Shown piece after piece: positions 8,883 through 16,466 of a stretch of 64,000 nucleotides of DNA; positions within the stretch are counted from its first letter, which is position 1; every line of letters starts with the position of its first letter. Made by a program: the position numbers and the translations under genes. Where the stretch lies: the NCBI RefSeq assembly GCF_923081025.1, contig NZ_CAKLPZ010000001.1, forward strand, positions 124,001-188,000, read 5' to 3'. The stretch comes from Neolewinella maritima (lineage in GTDB: Bacteria; Bacteroidota; Bacteroidia; Chitinophagales; Saprospiraceae). The notes under the pieces are model-generated. The model was not told the origin of the DNA. It ran no database searches and saw only the letters and a list, made by a program, of their open reading frames with translations.

Positions 8883-9383
8883 TTACTCCGCTATCTCCAC
8901 CAGGTGGGTGGTCCAGGCGGCCGGGATCTCGTCCAGGCTATAGACCCGTAGCGTCTGGTCCGCGGCGGTGGTGACGGATTGGGTAAGCGTCTCGTTCACG
9001 AACTCGGTATCCAGCTTAAACATGGCGCCGGTGGCCGGGTCGATGATTAGCATACCGAGTAGTCCGCCGAATACGATATTGCCGAAGTACCAGCCATCGA
9101 GTTTGTAATTGATGGGCACCAGGCGCCGGTCGTAGCCGGGTAGCTCGAAGGATACCTGGTAAAAGGCCTTGGAAAAGAAACCGCTGCTGGCACTCAGATC
9201 CACCAGTGCGGGTGTAGCCCCCTGAAATACCTGATTACCCCGCTTATCGGTGATCGTGATACGCGCACTCGCCGGCGTACTATTGATCATAATGGGGTAG
9301 CTGCTCTTGCTGACGATAGTAGCGCAGCTGCTACTGGCGAGTACTATAGCCGCCAGTACTAGGAAAGTAATCTGTTTAAACAT
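8883..9383 (-). CDS. Small lipoprotein, PEGA-like beta domain
   Basis: A 166-aa lipoprotein. The signal peptide ends in a lipobox (LASSSC, Cys 20). The mature start CATIVS, followed by the segment INSTPASARITI, looks like the short PEGA-type beta domain found in many Bacteroidota lipoproteins; a Gly-rich hydrophobic stretch GNIVFGGLLGMLIID (about 123-137) follows. The function is unknown. The long AT-rich region upstream (9384-9649) separates it from a divergent gene and should hold both promoters. Confidence 0.75.
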   Translation of the reverse strand: MFKQITFLVLAAIVLASSSCATIVSKSSYPIMINSTPASARITITDKRGNQVFQGATPALVDLSASSGFFSKAFYQVSFELPGYDRRLVPINYKLDGWYFGNIVFGGLLGMLIIDPATGAMFKLDTEFVNETLTQSVTTAADQTLRVYSLDEIPAAWTTHLVEIAE

Positions 9384-9649
9384 AATATAGGGTGAGGGTA
9401 GGTGTGTAAAGCAGCGTCGGAAGGTATATATACTATCGCCTGCTGTAATAGTGCGCTACCATAATAGTATATACGCGTATAGTATTGCAGGCTAAGACAA
9501 AAGTTAACGTCCAAGTTTTATTGCGCGATGCTTTCAGTGCAACGGTAGTAGCCATCCAGGCGGGGCCGCAGGTGCAGTGCGAAGCCGGCAGGGCCGAATG
9601 CATATCATTTTAGTCCGCATTACATTCACCAGAACTCCAATTACTGCCC
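9384..9649. other. AT-rich divergent intergenic region
   Basis: 266 bp between divergently transcribed genes, clearly richer in A/T than its surroundings. It holds the 12-bp palindrome TATACGCGTATA (9470-9481) within runs of TAGTATA, a GCCTGC/GCAGGC inverted pair (9438 and 9487), and a reverse copy of the GCACCTGCG repeat at 9559. It is the natural place for operators of the lipoprotein and phosphatase-like genes. Confidence 0.5.
9559..9575 (-). repeat. GCACCTGCG dispersed repeat copy
   Basis: Minus strand reads GCACCTGCGGCCCCGCC, directed toward the lipoprotein gene starting at 9383. Confidence 0.7.
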
Positions 9650-9967
9650 ATGCAACACTTGTTATTCATCTGTAGCCGCAACCAGTGGCGCAGCCGCACC
9701 GCCGAAACGCTATTCCAGGACCACCCCGACGTACGCGTCAAATCGGCCGGCACCTCATCCGTAGCGCGGGTGCGGGTGAGTCAGCAGCTGCTGGATTGGG
9801 CGGACCGCATCTACGTCATGGAATCCCACCACCGGGATAAGCTGCTGCAGCGCTTCGGGCGGGGCGACTGGGAAGGGCGGACCGTCGTACTGGATATTGC
9901 GGACGAGTACCGCTACATGGATGAGGAGCTGGTGGGGGAGTTGCGGGATGTAGTGAAGCTCCAGTAG
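9650..9967 (+). CDS. Low-molecular-weight protein tyrosine phosphatase-like protein
   Basis: A 105-aa cytosolic protein with the LMW-PTP P-loop at the N-terminus: Cys8-SRNQW-Arg14-Ser (C-x5-R). A later acidic segment DIADEYRYMDEEL (about 83-95) is where the catalytic Asp of the family lies. At 105 residues it is shorter than classical LMW-PTPs (about 150) and belongs to a compact branch usually annotated as protein tyrosine phosphatase. Substrate unknown. A strong 12-bp inverted repeat begins at its stop codon. Confidence 0.75.
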   Translation: MQHLLFICSRNQWRSRTAETLFQDHPDVRVKSAGTSSVARVRVSQQLLDWADRIYVMESHHRDKLLQRFGRGDWEGRTVVLDIADEYRYMDEELVGELRDVVKLQ

Positions 9968-10013
9968 CGCGCAAATTTGTCTGAAAACCCGCTTTTTAAC
10001 AAAATTTGCGCGC
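9967..10013. terminator. Perfect 12-bp inverted repeat, possible transcription terminator
   Basis: GCGCGCAAATTT (9967-9978) and AAATTTGCGCGC (10002-10013) are perfect complements around a 23-nt loop. The first arm starts in the stop codon of the phosphatase-like gene. No T-run follows the second arm, so a classic intrinsic terminator is not certain; an operator is an alternative. Confidence 0.45.
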
Positions 10014-10061
10014 CATCGACTTTAAGATCTGCACCCGATCAGCCCATTCGCACGTCCCATT

Positions 10062-10080
10062 GCACCTGCGGCCCCGCCCC
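10062..10080 (+). repeat. GCACCTGCG dispersed repeat copy
   Basis: GCACCTGCGGCCCCGCCCC, preceded by TT; 80 bp upstream of the acyl-CoA ligase start. Confidence 0.75.
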
Positions 10081-10160
10081 CGGACGACGCGTTCCGGTAA
10101 TCCCCGCGCTTTAGTTACATTGATCGCCCGATCAACGCTCACTTCACATCCCCCCCGACT

Positions 10161-11789
10161 ATGCAAGGCCTTATCCAGCACTATCCCCTCACGACTAATG
10201 CCATTCTTGAATTTGGCAACCGGGTGTTCCACCACAAGCGCATCATCAGTCACCTGCCGGGTGGGGAGCGGCACGAATACACCTTCGGGGATATGTACCT
10301 GCGCACCAAGCAGCTGGCCAATGCCCTGCACGACCGCCTGGGCATCGAGCGCGGTGATATGGTGGGCACCTTTGCCTGGAACCACGGTCCGCACGTAGAG
10401 CTCTACTACGGGATCTCGGGCATCGGCGCGGTCTGCCATACGATCAACATCCGGCTCTCCGCACCGCAGATCGAGTACATCATCAACCACTCGGAGGATA
10501 AGGTGGTGTTCGTAGACGCCACCCTGGTACCGCTGCTGGAACGTATCGCCCCCCAACTGGAGACCGTGCGCCACTACGTGCTGCTGCACGCGCCGGCCGA
10601 CTTCCAGACCACCCTGCCCAATACGCTGCACTACGAAGACCTGCTGGCCGAGCAGCCCGACGAATACGAATGGCCCGACATCGACGAGAACGAGGCCTGC
10701 GGCATGTGCTACACCAGCGGTACGACCGGTCTGCCCAAGGGCGTACTGTACTCCCACCGCTCGACCTACCTGCACGCGATGACGATCCTGTCACCCAATG
10801 CGGCGAATATCGACGCTAATGACGTCACCCTGCTCGTCGTGCCGCAGTTCCACGTCATGGCCTGGGGCTACCCCTACCTCTGCCTGCTGGCGGGCTCGGA
10901 TATGGTGATGCCCTCCTCCAACCTGCAGCCGGCCGCGCTGATCAAGATCATCCAGCAGGAGGGGGTCACTACGGCGAACGGCGTGCCCACGATCTGGCTC
11001 GGCGTGTACCAGGAACTGAAGAAAAACCCGCCGGCCGAACCACTGACGCTGCGGGAATACGTAGTGGGCGGCTCGGCCCTGCCCAAGAGCCTGATCCGCG
11101 GCTTCGAGGACGACTTCGGTATCCGCGGCGTACACGCCTGGGGGATGACCGAGACCTCGCCCCTGGGTACCATCAGTCGGCTGCAGCGCAAGCACGAGCG
11201 GCTGTCGCAGGAAGAGCAACTCACCATCCGCGCCAAACAGGGCATCGCCTTTCCCGGCGTGGAGCTGCGGGTCGTAGGCGAAGACGGCACGGCCGTACCC
11301 CGCGACGGCAAGGAGATGGGCGAACTACAGGTGCGCGGCGCCTGGACGATCAGCTCCTACTTCAAGACGCTGAACAAGGAGAGCTTCACCGCCGACGGCT
11401 GGTTCCGAACCGGCGACGTCAGCACGATCGACGCGGACGGCTACATGGAGATCAAGGACCGCACCAAGGACCTCATCAAGTCGGGCGGCGAGTGGATCAG
11501 TAGCGTTGCCCTGGAATCCGCCCTCATGGCCCACCCCCGGGTGCGGGAAGCGGCCGTGGTGGCCATCCCCGACGACAAGTGGATTGAGCGGCCGCTGGCC
11601 TCGGTCGTCCTGCTCGATGCTACTGAACCCGTGACCGAGAAGGAGCTGGCCGACTTCCTGTCTACCGACTTCGTGAGCTACCAGATCCCGCGCGACTACG
11701 TCTTCCTGCAGGAAGTGCCGAAGACCAGCGTGGGTAAGTTCGATAAGAAGGAAATCCGCCGGCAGTACGCCGAGGGTACGCTAGGCTGA
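10161..11789 (+). CDS. Acyl-CoA ligase, AMP-binding superfamily (long/medium-chain fatty acid type)
   Basis: A 542-aa soluble enzyme of the ANL superfamily that activates a carboxylic acid to an acyl-adenylate and then to a CoA thioester. Motifs visible: P-loop CYTSGTTGLPKG (about 183-194), GMTE (about 330), GWFRTGD (about 412-418), and the hinge/catalytic lysine in VGKFDKK (Lys526). Length and the FHVMAWGYPY segment resemble medium/long-chain fatty acid ligases of the AlkK/FadD group. It stands alone but fits with the acyl-CoA dehydrogenase at 16464 and the AlkB-like hydroxylase at 21349, which could feed fatty acid degradation. Exact chain length is unknown. Confidence 0.92.
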   Translation: MQGLIQHYPLTTNAILEFGNRVFHHKRIISHLPGGERHEYTFGDMYLRTKQLANALHDRLGIERGDMVGTFAWNHGPHVELYYGISGIGAVCHTINIRLSAPQIEYIINHSEDKVVFVDATLVPLLERIAPQLETVRHYVLLHAPADFQTTLPNTLHYEDLLAEQPDEYEWPDIDENEACGMCYTSGTTGLPKGVLYSHRSTYLHAMTILSPNAANIDANDVTLLVVPQFHVMAWGYPYLCLLAGSDMVMPSSNLQPAALIKIIQQEGVTTANGVPTIWLGVYQELKKNPPAEPLTLREYVVGGSALPKSLIRGFEDDFGIRGVHAWGMTETSPLGTISRLQRKHERLSQEEQLTIRAKQGIAFPGVELRVVGEDGTAVPRDGKEMGELQVRGAWTISSYFKTLNKESFTADGWFRTGDVSTIDADGYMEIKDRTKDLIKSGGEWISSVALESALMAHPRVREAAVVAIPDDKWIERPLASVVLLDATEPVTEKELADFLSTDFVSYQIPRDYVFLQEVPKTSVGKFDKKEIRRQYAEGTLG

Positions 11790-11792
11790 TGC

Positions 11793-12269
11793 CTAGGGCC
11801 GCCGGGTAAACCAGGCGACCACCGCCGTCGTCATCAGGCCGAGGACGAGCGAGCCGACCGCCGCCTGGAGGATGTAGCTGCCGAGCTGGAAATTAGCTTC
11901 TGCGTCTACGCGGCTTGCGTGACCGGCCTCTACGGCGTAAGCGATCATATTGGGAAAGTAATCGGGGCTAATGACGCGCTGTACGAGCCACTGCGTCAGG
12001 GGACTGAGGAATACGATGATGCCGGTGATGACGGCGCCGGTCAGGAAGCCCTGTCGGTACGTCATCCGTCCGCTGTAGTAGTGCCTGCGCTTGTCTATCA
12101 GCGCCAGCACATAGATCGCTACGGCCGGCAGGGCAATGAAGTTGGTGAACACTACGTGCCGGTCGATGTGGGGTCCGTGCAGCCCGACGGCCCGCTCCAG
12201 GCCCACCCATACGAGGGTCATCGCCACGAAGATCAGTGCCCACTTTATCTCTATTCGGTACTTGTGCAT
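11793..12269 (-). CDS. DUF4199-type membrane protein
   Basis: A 158-aa integral membrane protein with about four hydrophobic helices (residues about 8-25, 38-55, 70-90 and 125-150). Size, a basic loop after the second helix and the overall pattern match the Bacteroidota DUF4199 family, whose function is not established. ATG 12269 (MHKYRIEIKW) is preferred; an in-frame ATG at 12287 would add six residues and is closer to a -7-like TATATTGT at 12301-12308, so it cannot be excluded. It ends 3 bp from the convergent acyl-CoA ligase. Confidence 0.7.
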   Translation of the reverse strand: MHKYRIEIKWALIFVAMTLVWVGLERAVGLHGPHIDRHVVFTNFIALPAVAIYVLALIDKRRHYYSGRMTYRQGFLTGAVITGIIVFLSPLTQWLVQRVISPDYFPNMIAYAVEAGHASRVDAEANFQLGSYILQAAVGSLVLGLMTTAVVAWFTRRP

Positions 12270-12313
12270 GTCGGGCCACCACGGCATTGTGTTGCAACAT
12301 ACAATATAAGGGT

Positions 12314-13924
12314 TTAATCCGCTACCCGCAACTCCCGGCGTAGCCGGGCCAGGTCGTCCTTTAGCCGCTCTTGCTGCTCCGCTAATTGCTGGTCGTCGAT
12401 GCGATTTTCCAGCTCGTGGGGGTCCTGCTCCAGGTCGTACAGTTCGTAGCCCTCGAAGCCCGGCTCGGTGAAGTGGATGAGCTTGTACCGTTCGTCGCGC
12501 ACCCCTTCGTGGCGGGCTACGCGGTGGTAGCTGTCCATCTGCTGGTAGTAGCGGTAGTAGATCTCGTCGCGCCAGTCGGCGGGTGCGGGGTCGGAGAAGA
12601 GCGGTAGCAGACTACGCCCCTGTACTTCGCCGGGTACCGGCACACCCGCCAGTTCGAGTAGGGTGGGGGCCAGGTCGATATTCAGGACGAGCTCGTCGAT
12701 CGTGCTGCCGGCGTCGATCAGGGCGGGGTAGCGGATCATCAGGGGGGTGCGGTGGCTCTCTTCGTACATGAAGCGCTTGTCGTACCAGCCGTGCTCGCCC
12801 AGGTAGAAGCCCTGGTCGCTGGTGTAGATGACCAGGGTGTTTTCGGCCAGACCGCTCTCCTCCAAATAGTCTAGTACGCGGCCCACGTTGCGGTCTACGC
12901 TCTTGACGCTGGCCAGGTAGTCCTGCATGTAGCGCTGGTAGCGCCAGCTGAGCTCTTCGTCCGTGCCCTTCACCTGCTGCCACTGCCGGCCTACTTCGGC
13001 CAGGAAGGGGGCCCAGGCGGCGCGTTCGTCGGGTTGCAGGCGGGAGAGCTGGTAGTCGAGATTCTTGACCTGGTCGAAGGTGGGGTCTTTGATGAAGGTG
13101 GCCCCGCCCGTGCCGGGATCGGGGTTCTGGTAGGTGCCGGTCACCTTGAGGTCGTGGCTGGTAAACATATCTGCGATGCGCATATCGGCGTGTTCGGCCC
13201 GGGGCCGGCCGGCGTAGTCATCGCGCAGGGTGGCGGGCTCGGGGTAGCGCTGGTCGAGCAGACCGGGCAATGAGGCCGTATCCGGCATCCAGTTGCGGTG
13301 GGGGGCCTTGTGCCAGTACATGAGCAGGAAGGGCTGGTCGGCGGCGGCGTTGCGTTGCAGCTCGGCCAGGGCGTAGTCGGTGATGATGTCGCTAGTATAA
13401 CCCGATTCGGGGCCTAGCGTATCGCCGTTGTGTACGAATACCGGGGCGTAGTAGCTGCCCTGTCCGATCAGTCCGCGAAACTCATCGATGCCCCGCGGCC
13501 GCGCCTGCAGGTGGTGCTTACCGATCAGGGCGGTGCGGTAGCCGGCCTCGTGTAGGGCTTCGGGGAAGGTCCACTGGTCGGGATCAAAGGGGCTCAGGTT
13601 ATCGATCTTGCCGTTCAGGTGGCTGTACTTGCCGGTCAGGATGGCCGCCCGACTCGGTGCGCAGATCGAATTGGTCACGAAGCTGTTGCGAAACAGCATA
13701 CCGTCGTTAGCGATCCGGTCCAGGTTCGGCGTTTCGATCAGCTCATCGGTATAGGCCGAAATGGCCCGCTGCGCGTGATCATCGCTCATGATGAACACGA
13801 TATTGGGCCGCGGGGCGGGGGGCGCGATCGCGGGTGCGGTGTCGGTAGCCGAGTCAGTAGCGGGCGGCGCGGCGCAGTACGTGAGTCCGGCGCACAGGAG
13901 GATAAAGAGAAGGAAGCGGTACAT
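12314..13924 (-). CDS. Lipoprotein sulfatase (arylsulfatase family S1)
   Basis: A 536-aa lipoprotein: signal peptide with lipobox (GLTYC, Cys about 17) and a linker rich in Ala, Pro and Thr. The sulfatase fold starts with NIVFIMSDDHAQ, giving the metal-binding Asp pair, followed by the signature CAPSR with TGKY, the Cys that an anaerobic or FGE-type maturase converts to formylglycine. HKAPH (about 230) and TSDQGFYLGEHGWYDK carry further active-site residues. By family it removes sulfate from a glycan such as algal or host polysaccharide; the exact substrate is unknown. ATG 13924 is supported by TACTTTAC 4 nt before it. No maturase is in the window. Confidence 0.9.
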   Translation of the reverse strand: MYRFLLFILLCAGLTYCAAPPATDSATDTAPAIAPPAPRPNIVFIMSDDHAQRAISAYTDELIETPNLDRIANDGMLFRNSFVTNSICAPSRAAILTGKYSHLNGKIDNLSPFDPDQWTFPEALHEAGYRTALIGKHHLQARPRGIDEFRGLIGQGSYYAPVFVHNGDTLGPESGYTSDIITDYALAELQRNAAADQPFLLMYWHKAPHRNWMPDTASLPGLLDQRYPEPATLRDDYAGRPRAEHADMRIADMFTSHDLKVTGTYQNPDPGTGGATFIKDPTFDQVKNLDYQLSRLQPDERAAWAPFLAEVGRQWQQVKGTDEELSWRYQRYMQDYLASVKSVDRNVGRVLDYLEESGLAENTLVIYTSDQGFYLGEHGWYDKRFMYEESHRTPLMIRYPALIDAGSTIDELVLNIDLAPTLLELAGVPVPGEVQGRSLLPLFSDPAPADWRDEIYYRYYQQMDSYHRVARHEGVRDERYKLIHFTEPGFEGYELYDLEQDPHELENRIDDQQLAEQQERLKDDLARLRRELRVAD

Positions 13925-13928
13925 GATC

Positions 13929-13936
13929 GTAAAGTA
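13929..13936 (-). promoter_or_regulatory. Bacteroidota -7 box TACTTTAC
   Basis: Lies 4 nt before ATG 13924 of the sulfatase gene and fixes that start over the longer frame. Confidence 0.45.
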
Positions 13937-13997
13937 CGGATATGCGCGCTGAATTACCTGCCCCCTCGGCACCGGCCAGCTGGTCAGTAAAACCAAC

Positions 13998-14071
13998 GGT
14001 CGAGTGGCCTGCGGTCCGAGCCTGTATTGTGCAGCAGCCGCATGCGTACTCGGGCTGCAAGCCCTCGACCT
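13998..14071. repeat. GGTCGAG-family extragenic palindromic repeat, long copy
   Basis: Begins GGTCGAG and ends CTCGACC. The 3' part (14038-14071, CCGCATGC ... ACTCGGGC ... CGACCT) recurs with few changes at 14993-15027; the 5' part recurs at 3250-3272. Confidence 0.75.
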
Positions 14072-14110
14072 TTCGGGTGGCCGCTTAACCAAGCACGCCG
14101 CGCCGGGAAC

Positions 14111-14752
14111 CTAGAGCCAGTACGTGATGAAAGCGCCCAGCCGTCTGCTCGTGAAGGGTAGTTCATCGATGGTCCGGTCGGTAAGGGTGAGTCGCGTACG
14201 CAGTTCCACAGCACCTACACTGAGGCCAAGGCCGAGCAGCGCACCATAGTCTGCTCCTACGATCTCGCGCTTGAGGTCGAAGGTTTCCGTGTCTTCTACT
14301 AGGGTGCTGCGGCCGAAGGTGCTACGGATGGGGTGATTCATGAACATGGCGCCTTCGCCGAAGACGACCGTGTGGCCTACCGTGAAGTCGTACCGGAGCC
14401 CGAGATTCAGGTTGATGGCCTGCTGATCATAGTACATGCGCCGCCTAACCGTCTTGCTGCCGATCTCGAAGAGGTCTATCGTGGTCGAAAAGTCGAAACT
14501 ATGGTAGGCTAGGTCACCAAAAATATCGACGCGACTAGGGTAGTCATAGCGGGCAGTGAGCCCATACACCACAGCCCTGGTCGAGCTACCGATCAGCTGG
14601 CGCGACGCATTGACGTCGTCGTAGGTCTTGAACCACATATGCTCCATACCGATGAGCGGACCGACCGACCAGCGCCTCTCCCGCCCGGACTCGGTAGACT
14701 GCGCCTGCAGTAAAAAAGGAAATAGAATAACTAATAAGGAGAAAATTCGCAT
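14111..14752 (-). CDS. Outer-membrane beta-barrel protein
   Basis: A 213-aa protein with a short signal peptide (residues 1-18, ending LLQAQ). The mature part alternates hydrophobic and polar residues in about eight strands, with aromatic belts (for example YGLTARYDY, INLNLGLRYDF, GALLGLGLSV) and a terminal strand ending FITYWL, as usual for small barrels in the outer membrane. I recognise no specific family; adhesin, lipid-modifying or structural roles remain possible. It stands alone between the sulfatase and an unknown protein. Confidence 0.7.
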   Translation of the reverse strand: MRIFSLLVILFPFLLQAQSTESGRERRWSVGPLIGMEHMWFKTYDDVNASRQLIGSSTRAVVYGLTARYDYPSRVDIFGDLAYHSFDFSTTIDLFEIGSKTVRRRMYYDQQAINLNLGLRYDFTVGHTVVFGEGAMFMNHPIRSTFGRSTLVEDTETFDLKREIVGADYGALLGLGLSVGAVELRTRLTLTDRTIDELPFTSRRLGAFITYWL

Positions 14753-14992
14753 GAAATGAATTTCTACACCAACGGTCGCCCCTGCAGGATAAGTACACTA
14801 TAACGTATCCTCGCCTTGGTAGGATTATTCGAGGGTACTGCACGCACAGCCGGATATTACTGATGTTAAATGAAGTAAAATTGATGAATACTGTAGGTAT
14901 TCCATCAGCACGTGGAGTATTGAACTATATTAAATCGCCAGCTAAGTACGGTAGCTAGGGGAACTCCGGGCCGAGCTCGCAACACTCAGCCG

Positions 14993-15027
14993 CCGCATGC
15001 CTGACTCGGGCCACAAGCCCCCGACCT
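14993..15027. repeat. GGTCGAG-family repeat, partial copy
   Basis: Shares CCGCATGC, ACTCGGGC and CGACCT in the same order and spacing with 14038-14071. Confidence 0.7.
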
Positions 15028-15051
15028 GGTTGGGTAGCCAAACGGATCGCC

Positions 15052-15059
15052 TATCTTTC
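15052..15059 (+). promoter_or_regulatory. Bacteroidota -7 box TATCTTTC
   Basis: One mismatch to TAnnTTTG; ends 7 nt before ATG 15067, implying an almost leaderless mRNA. Confidence 0.5.
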
Positions 15060-15066
15060 ACCCCCA

Positions 15067-16389
15067 ATGAGCATCTGGGATTCCCTATTCAACCGCAGCC
15101 GTACCCCCGCGCCCCCCGAGCCGCAGCACCGCTTCGGCCGCTATACCGATGCCTATAAGTCTAAGGCAAAGCACGCCGCCTACACCCGCGCCGCCGATGC
15201 CTTCGAGGAGCATGACTTCCTGGACAGCGTAGAGGCTTTCCTGGAGTACCTCAGCGACGAAGCCGAGGAGAACGTCAAGTGGCAGCGCAGGGGGGAAACG
15301 GTGTACTTCGAATTGTACCAGGGCAGTAAGCGGGTCACCGGTTTGGCCGATACTGCGCACCTGCGTGCCTCCGCCCGCATCGCCCGCCTGACGACGCTGA
15401 ACGGCGAACTGCTGCAGCGCCTCACCGCCATGAACTACGCGCTCAAGTACAGCCGCTTCGCGCTGGACGATGACGACTGCCTCACCATCATTTTCGATAC
15501 GCCGGTCCACGACGCCAGCCCCTACAAACTCTACTACGCCCTCAAGGAAATGGCCCTGCGCGCCGACAAGCAGGACGACCTGCTGCTGCACGAGTTCGAG
15601 CATGCCCTGAGCCCCGTGGAAGTGACCCACCTGGCACCCATCCCCGCCCCGGAAAAAGCCGTGAAGCTCGATTTCCTGCGCCAGCATATTCAGTCGCTAC
15701 TCGACTACCTGGACTCCGGTCAGCTCGACCCCCAGGAACACCCCGGCGCCGTGGCCTACCTGCTGCTCGATCTGGTCTACCGCCTGGACTACCTCCTCAC
15801 CCCCGAGGGCTACACCATGGAAGCCCTGGAACGCATGCACCGCATGTACTTCGCGCGGGAAGACGCGCAGTCCGTCAACCACAAGAACGAACGCCTGCTC
15901 GACGAACTGCAGCAGCTGCTGGAGCGCGCGCCGGAAGACTTCGGTGAGGAGCTCTACGCCGGCAAGTCCACCTTCGGCATCACCCTGCCCGTCAGCCACG
16001 ACCGCCTGGCCACCCTCATCAACAACGAGCTGCCCAACCTGGACTGGTACCAGGACAACGGCTACCCCGAAGTCGCCTGCGCCATCCCCGGCTACATCGT
16101 CGGCTACGCCCTGTTCAACTACGCCATCCCCCTGCCCGACCGCGCCCTGCTCCACCTCTACTACCGGGTCACCGAAGAAGCCTACTTCCTCCAGCTAGGC
16201 TTCACGGAGCGCTACCTGGACAAAGCCGGCCGCCCCAACAAACGCAGCATCCGCAGCGCCGTCAACCGCATCGTCAAACAGCACGAAGAAGCCTTCCCCT
16301 GGTTCTCCCCCGACACCAGCGAGCTCAGCTACGCCAACCTCCTAGAGTTCAGCCAGACCTACCTGGAAATGGTCAAAACCAGCGGATAA
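15067..16389 (+). CDS. Conserved-looking hypothetical protein, 440 aa
   Basis: A cytosolic protein with no signal peptide or membrane helix. Residues about 70-200 (WQRRGETVYFELYQGSK onward) alternate strands and helices in a way that recalls the YbjN/secretion-chaperone-like fold; this is a weak impression. Residues 215-290 are helical and Leu-rich; the C-terminal third has many Tyr, Pro and Asn and no motif I know. No catalytic signature is visible. Codon use is typical of the window, so it is a real gene. A good -7 box precedes it and a mini-hairpin repeat separates it from the convergent acyl-CoA dehydrogenase gene. Confidence 0.75.
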   Translation: MSIWDSLFNRSRTPAPPEPQHRFGRYTDAYKSKAKHAAYTRAADAFEEHDFLDSVEAFLEYLSDEAEENVKWQRRGETVYFELYQGSKRVTGLADTAHLRASARIARLTTLNGELLQRLTAMNYALKYSRFALDDDDCLTIIFDTPVHDASPYKLYYALKEMALRADKQDDLLLHEFEHALSPVEVTHLAPIPAPEKAVKLDFLRQHIQSLLDYLDSGQLDPQEHPGAVAYLLLDLVYRLDYLLTPEGYTMEALERMHRMYFAREDAQSVNHKNERLLDELQQLLERAPEDFGEELYAGKSTFGITLPVSHDRLATLINNELPNLDWYQDNGYPEVACAIPGYIVGYALFNYAIPLPDRALLHLYYRVTEEAYFLQLGFTERYLDKAGRPNKRSIRSAVNRIVKQHEEAFPWFSPDTSELSYANLLEFSQTYLEMVKTSG

Positions 16390-16401
16390 CCCCCCTTACC
16401 C

Positions 16402-16466
16402 CCGAAGGCGTCTACCCGCGTAGCGGTCTACCCCCCGAAGGGGTCTACCCAGCCGAAGGCCCCCTA
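16402..16466 (-). repeat. GGTAGAC mini-hairpin array at the acyl-CoA dehydrogenase stop
   Basis: Read on the minus strand, it starts with the TAG stop codon of the dehydrogenase, then GCCTTCGGC, then three 17-18 nt units of GGTAGAC plus a small GC hairpin (CCCCTTCGGGG, CCGCTACGCGG, GCCTTCGGGG). The same order occurs after era at 27643-27697. It may end transcription from both converging genes. Confidence 0.75.

Larger units (their letters stand above)
14753..15066. other. 314-bp intergenic region
   Basis: AT-rich near 14860-14940, then a GGTCGAG-family repeat half (14993-15027) and, at its end, a -7-like TATCTTTC for the 15067 gene. No convincing small gene or RNA is visible. Confidence 0.5.

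Noticed and set aside
10062-10122. The GCACCTGCG repeat as a promoter -33 element (TTG)
   Set aside because: No TAnnTTTG box lies at the required 20-25 bp downstream in most copies, and several copies are inside coding sequence.
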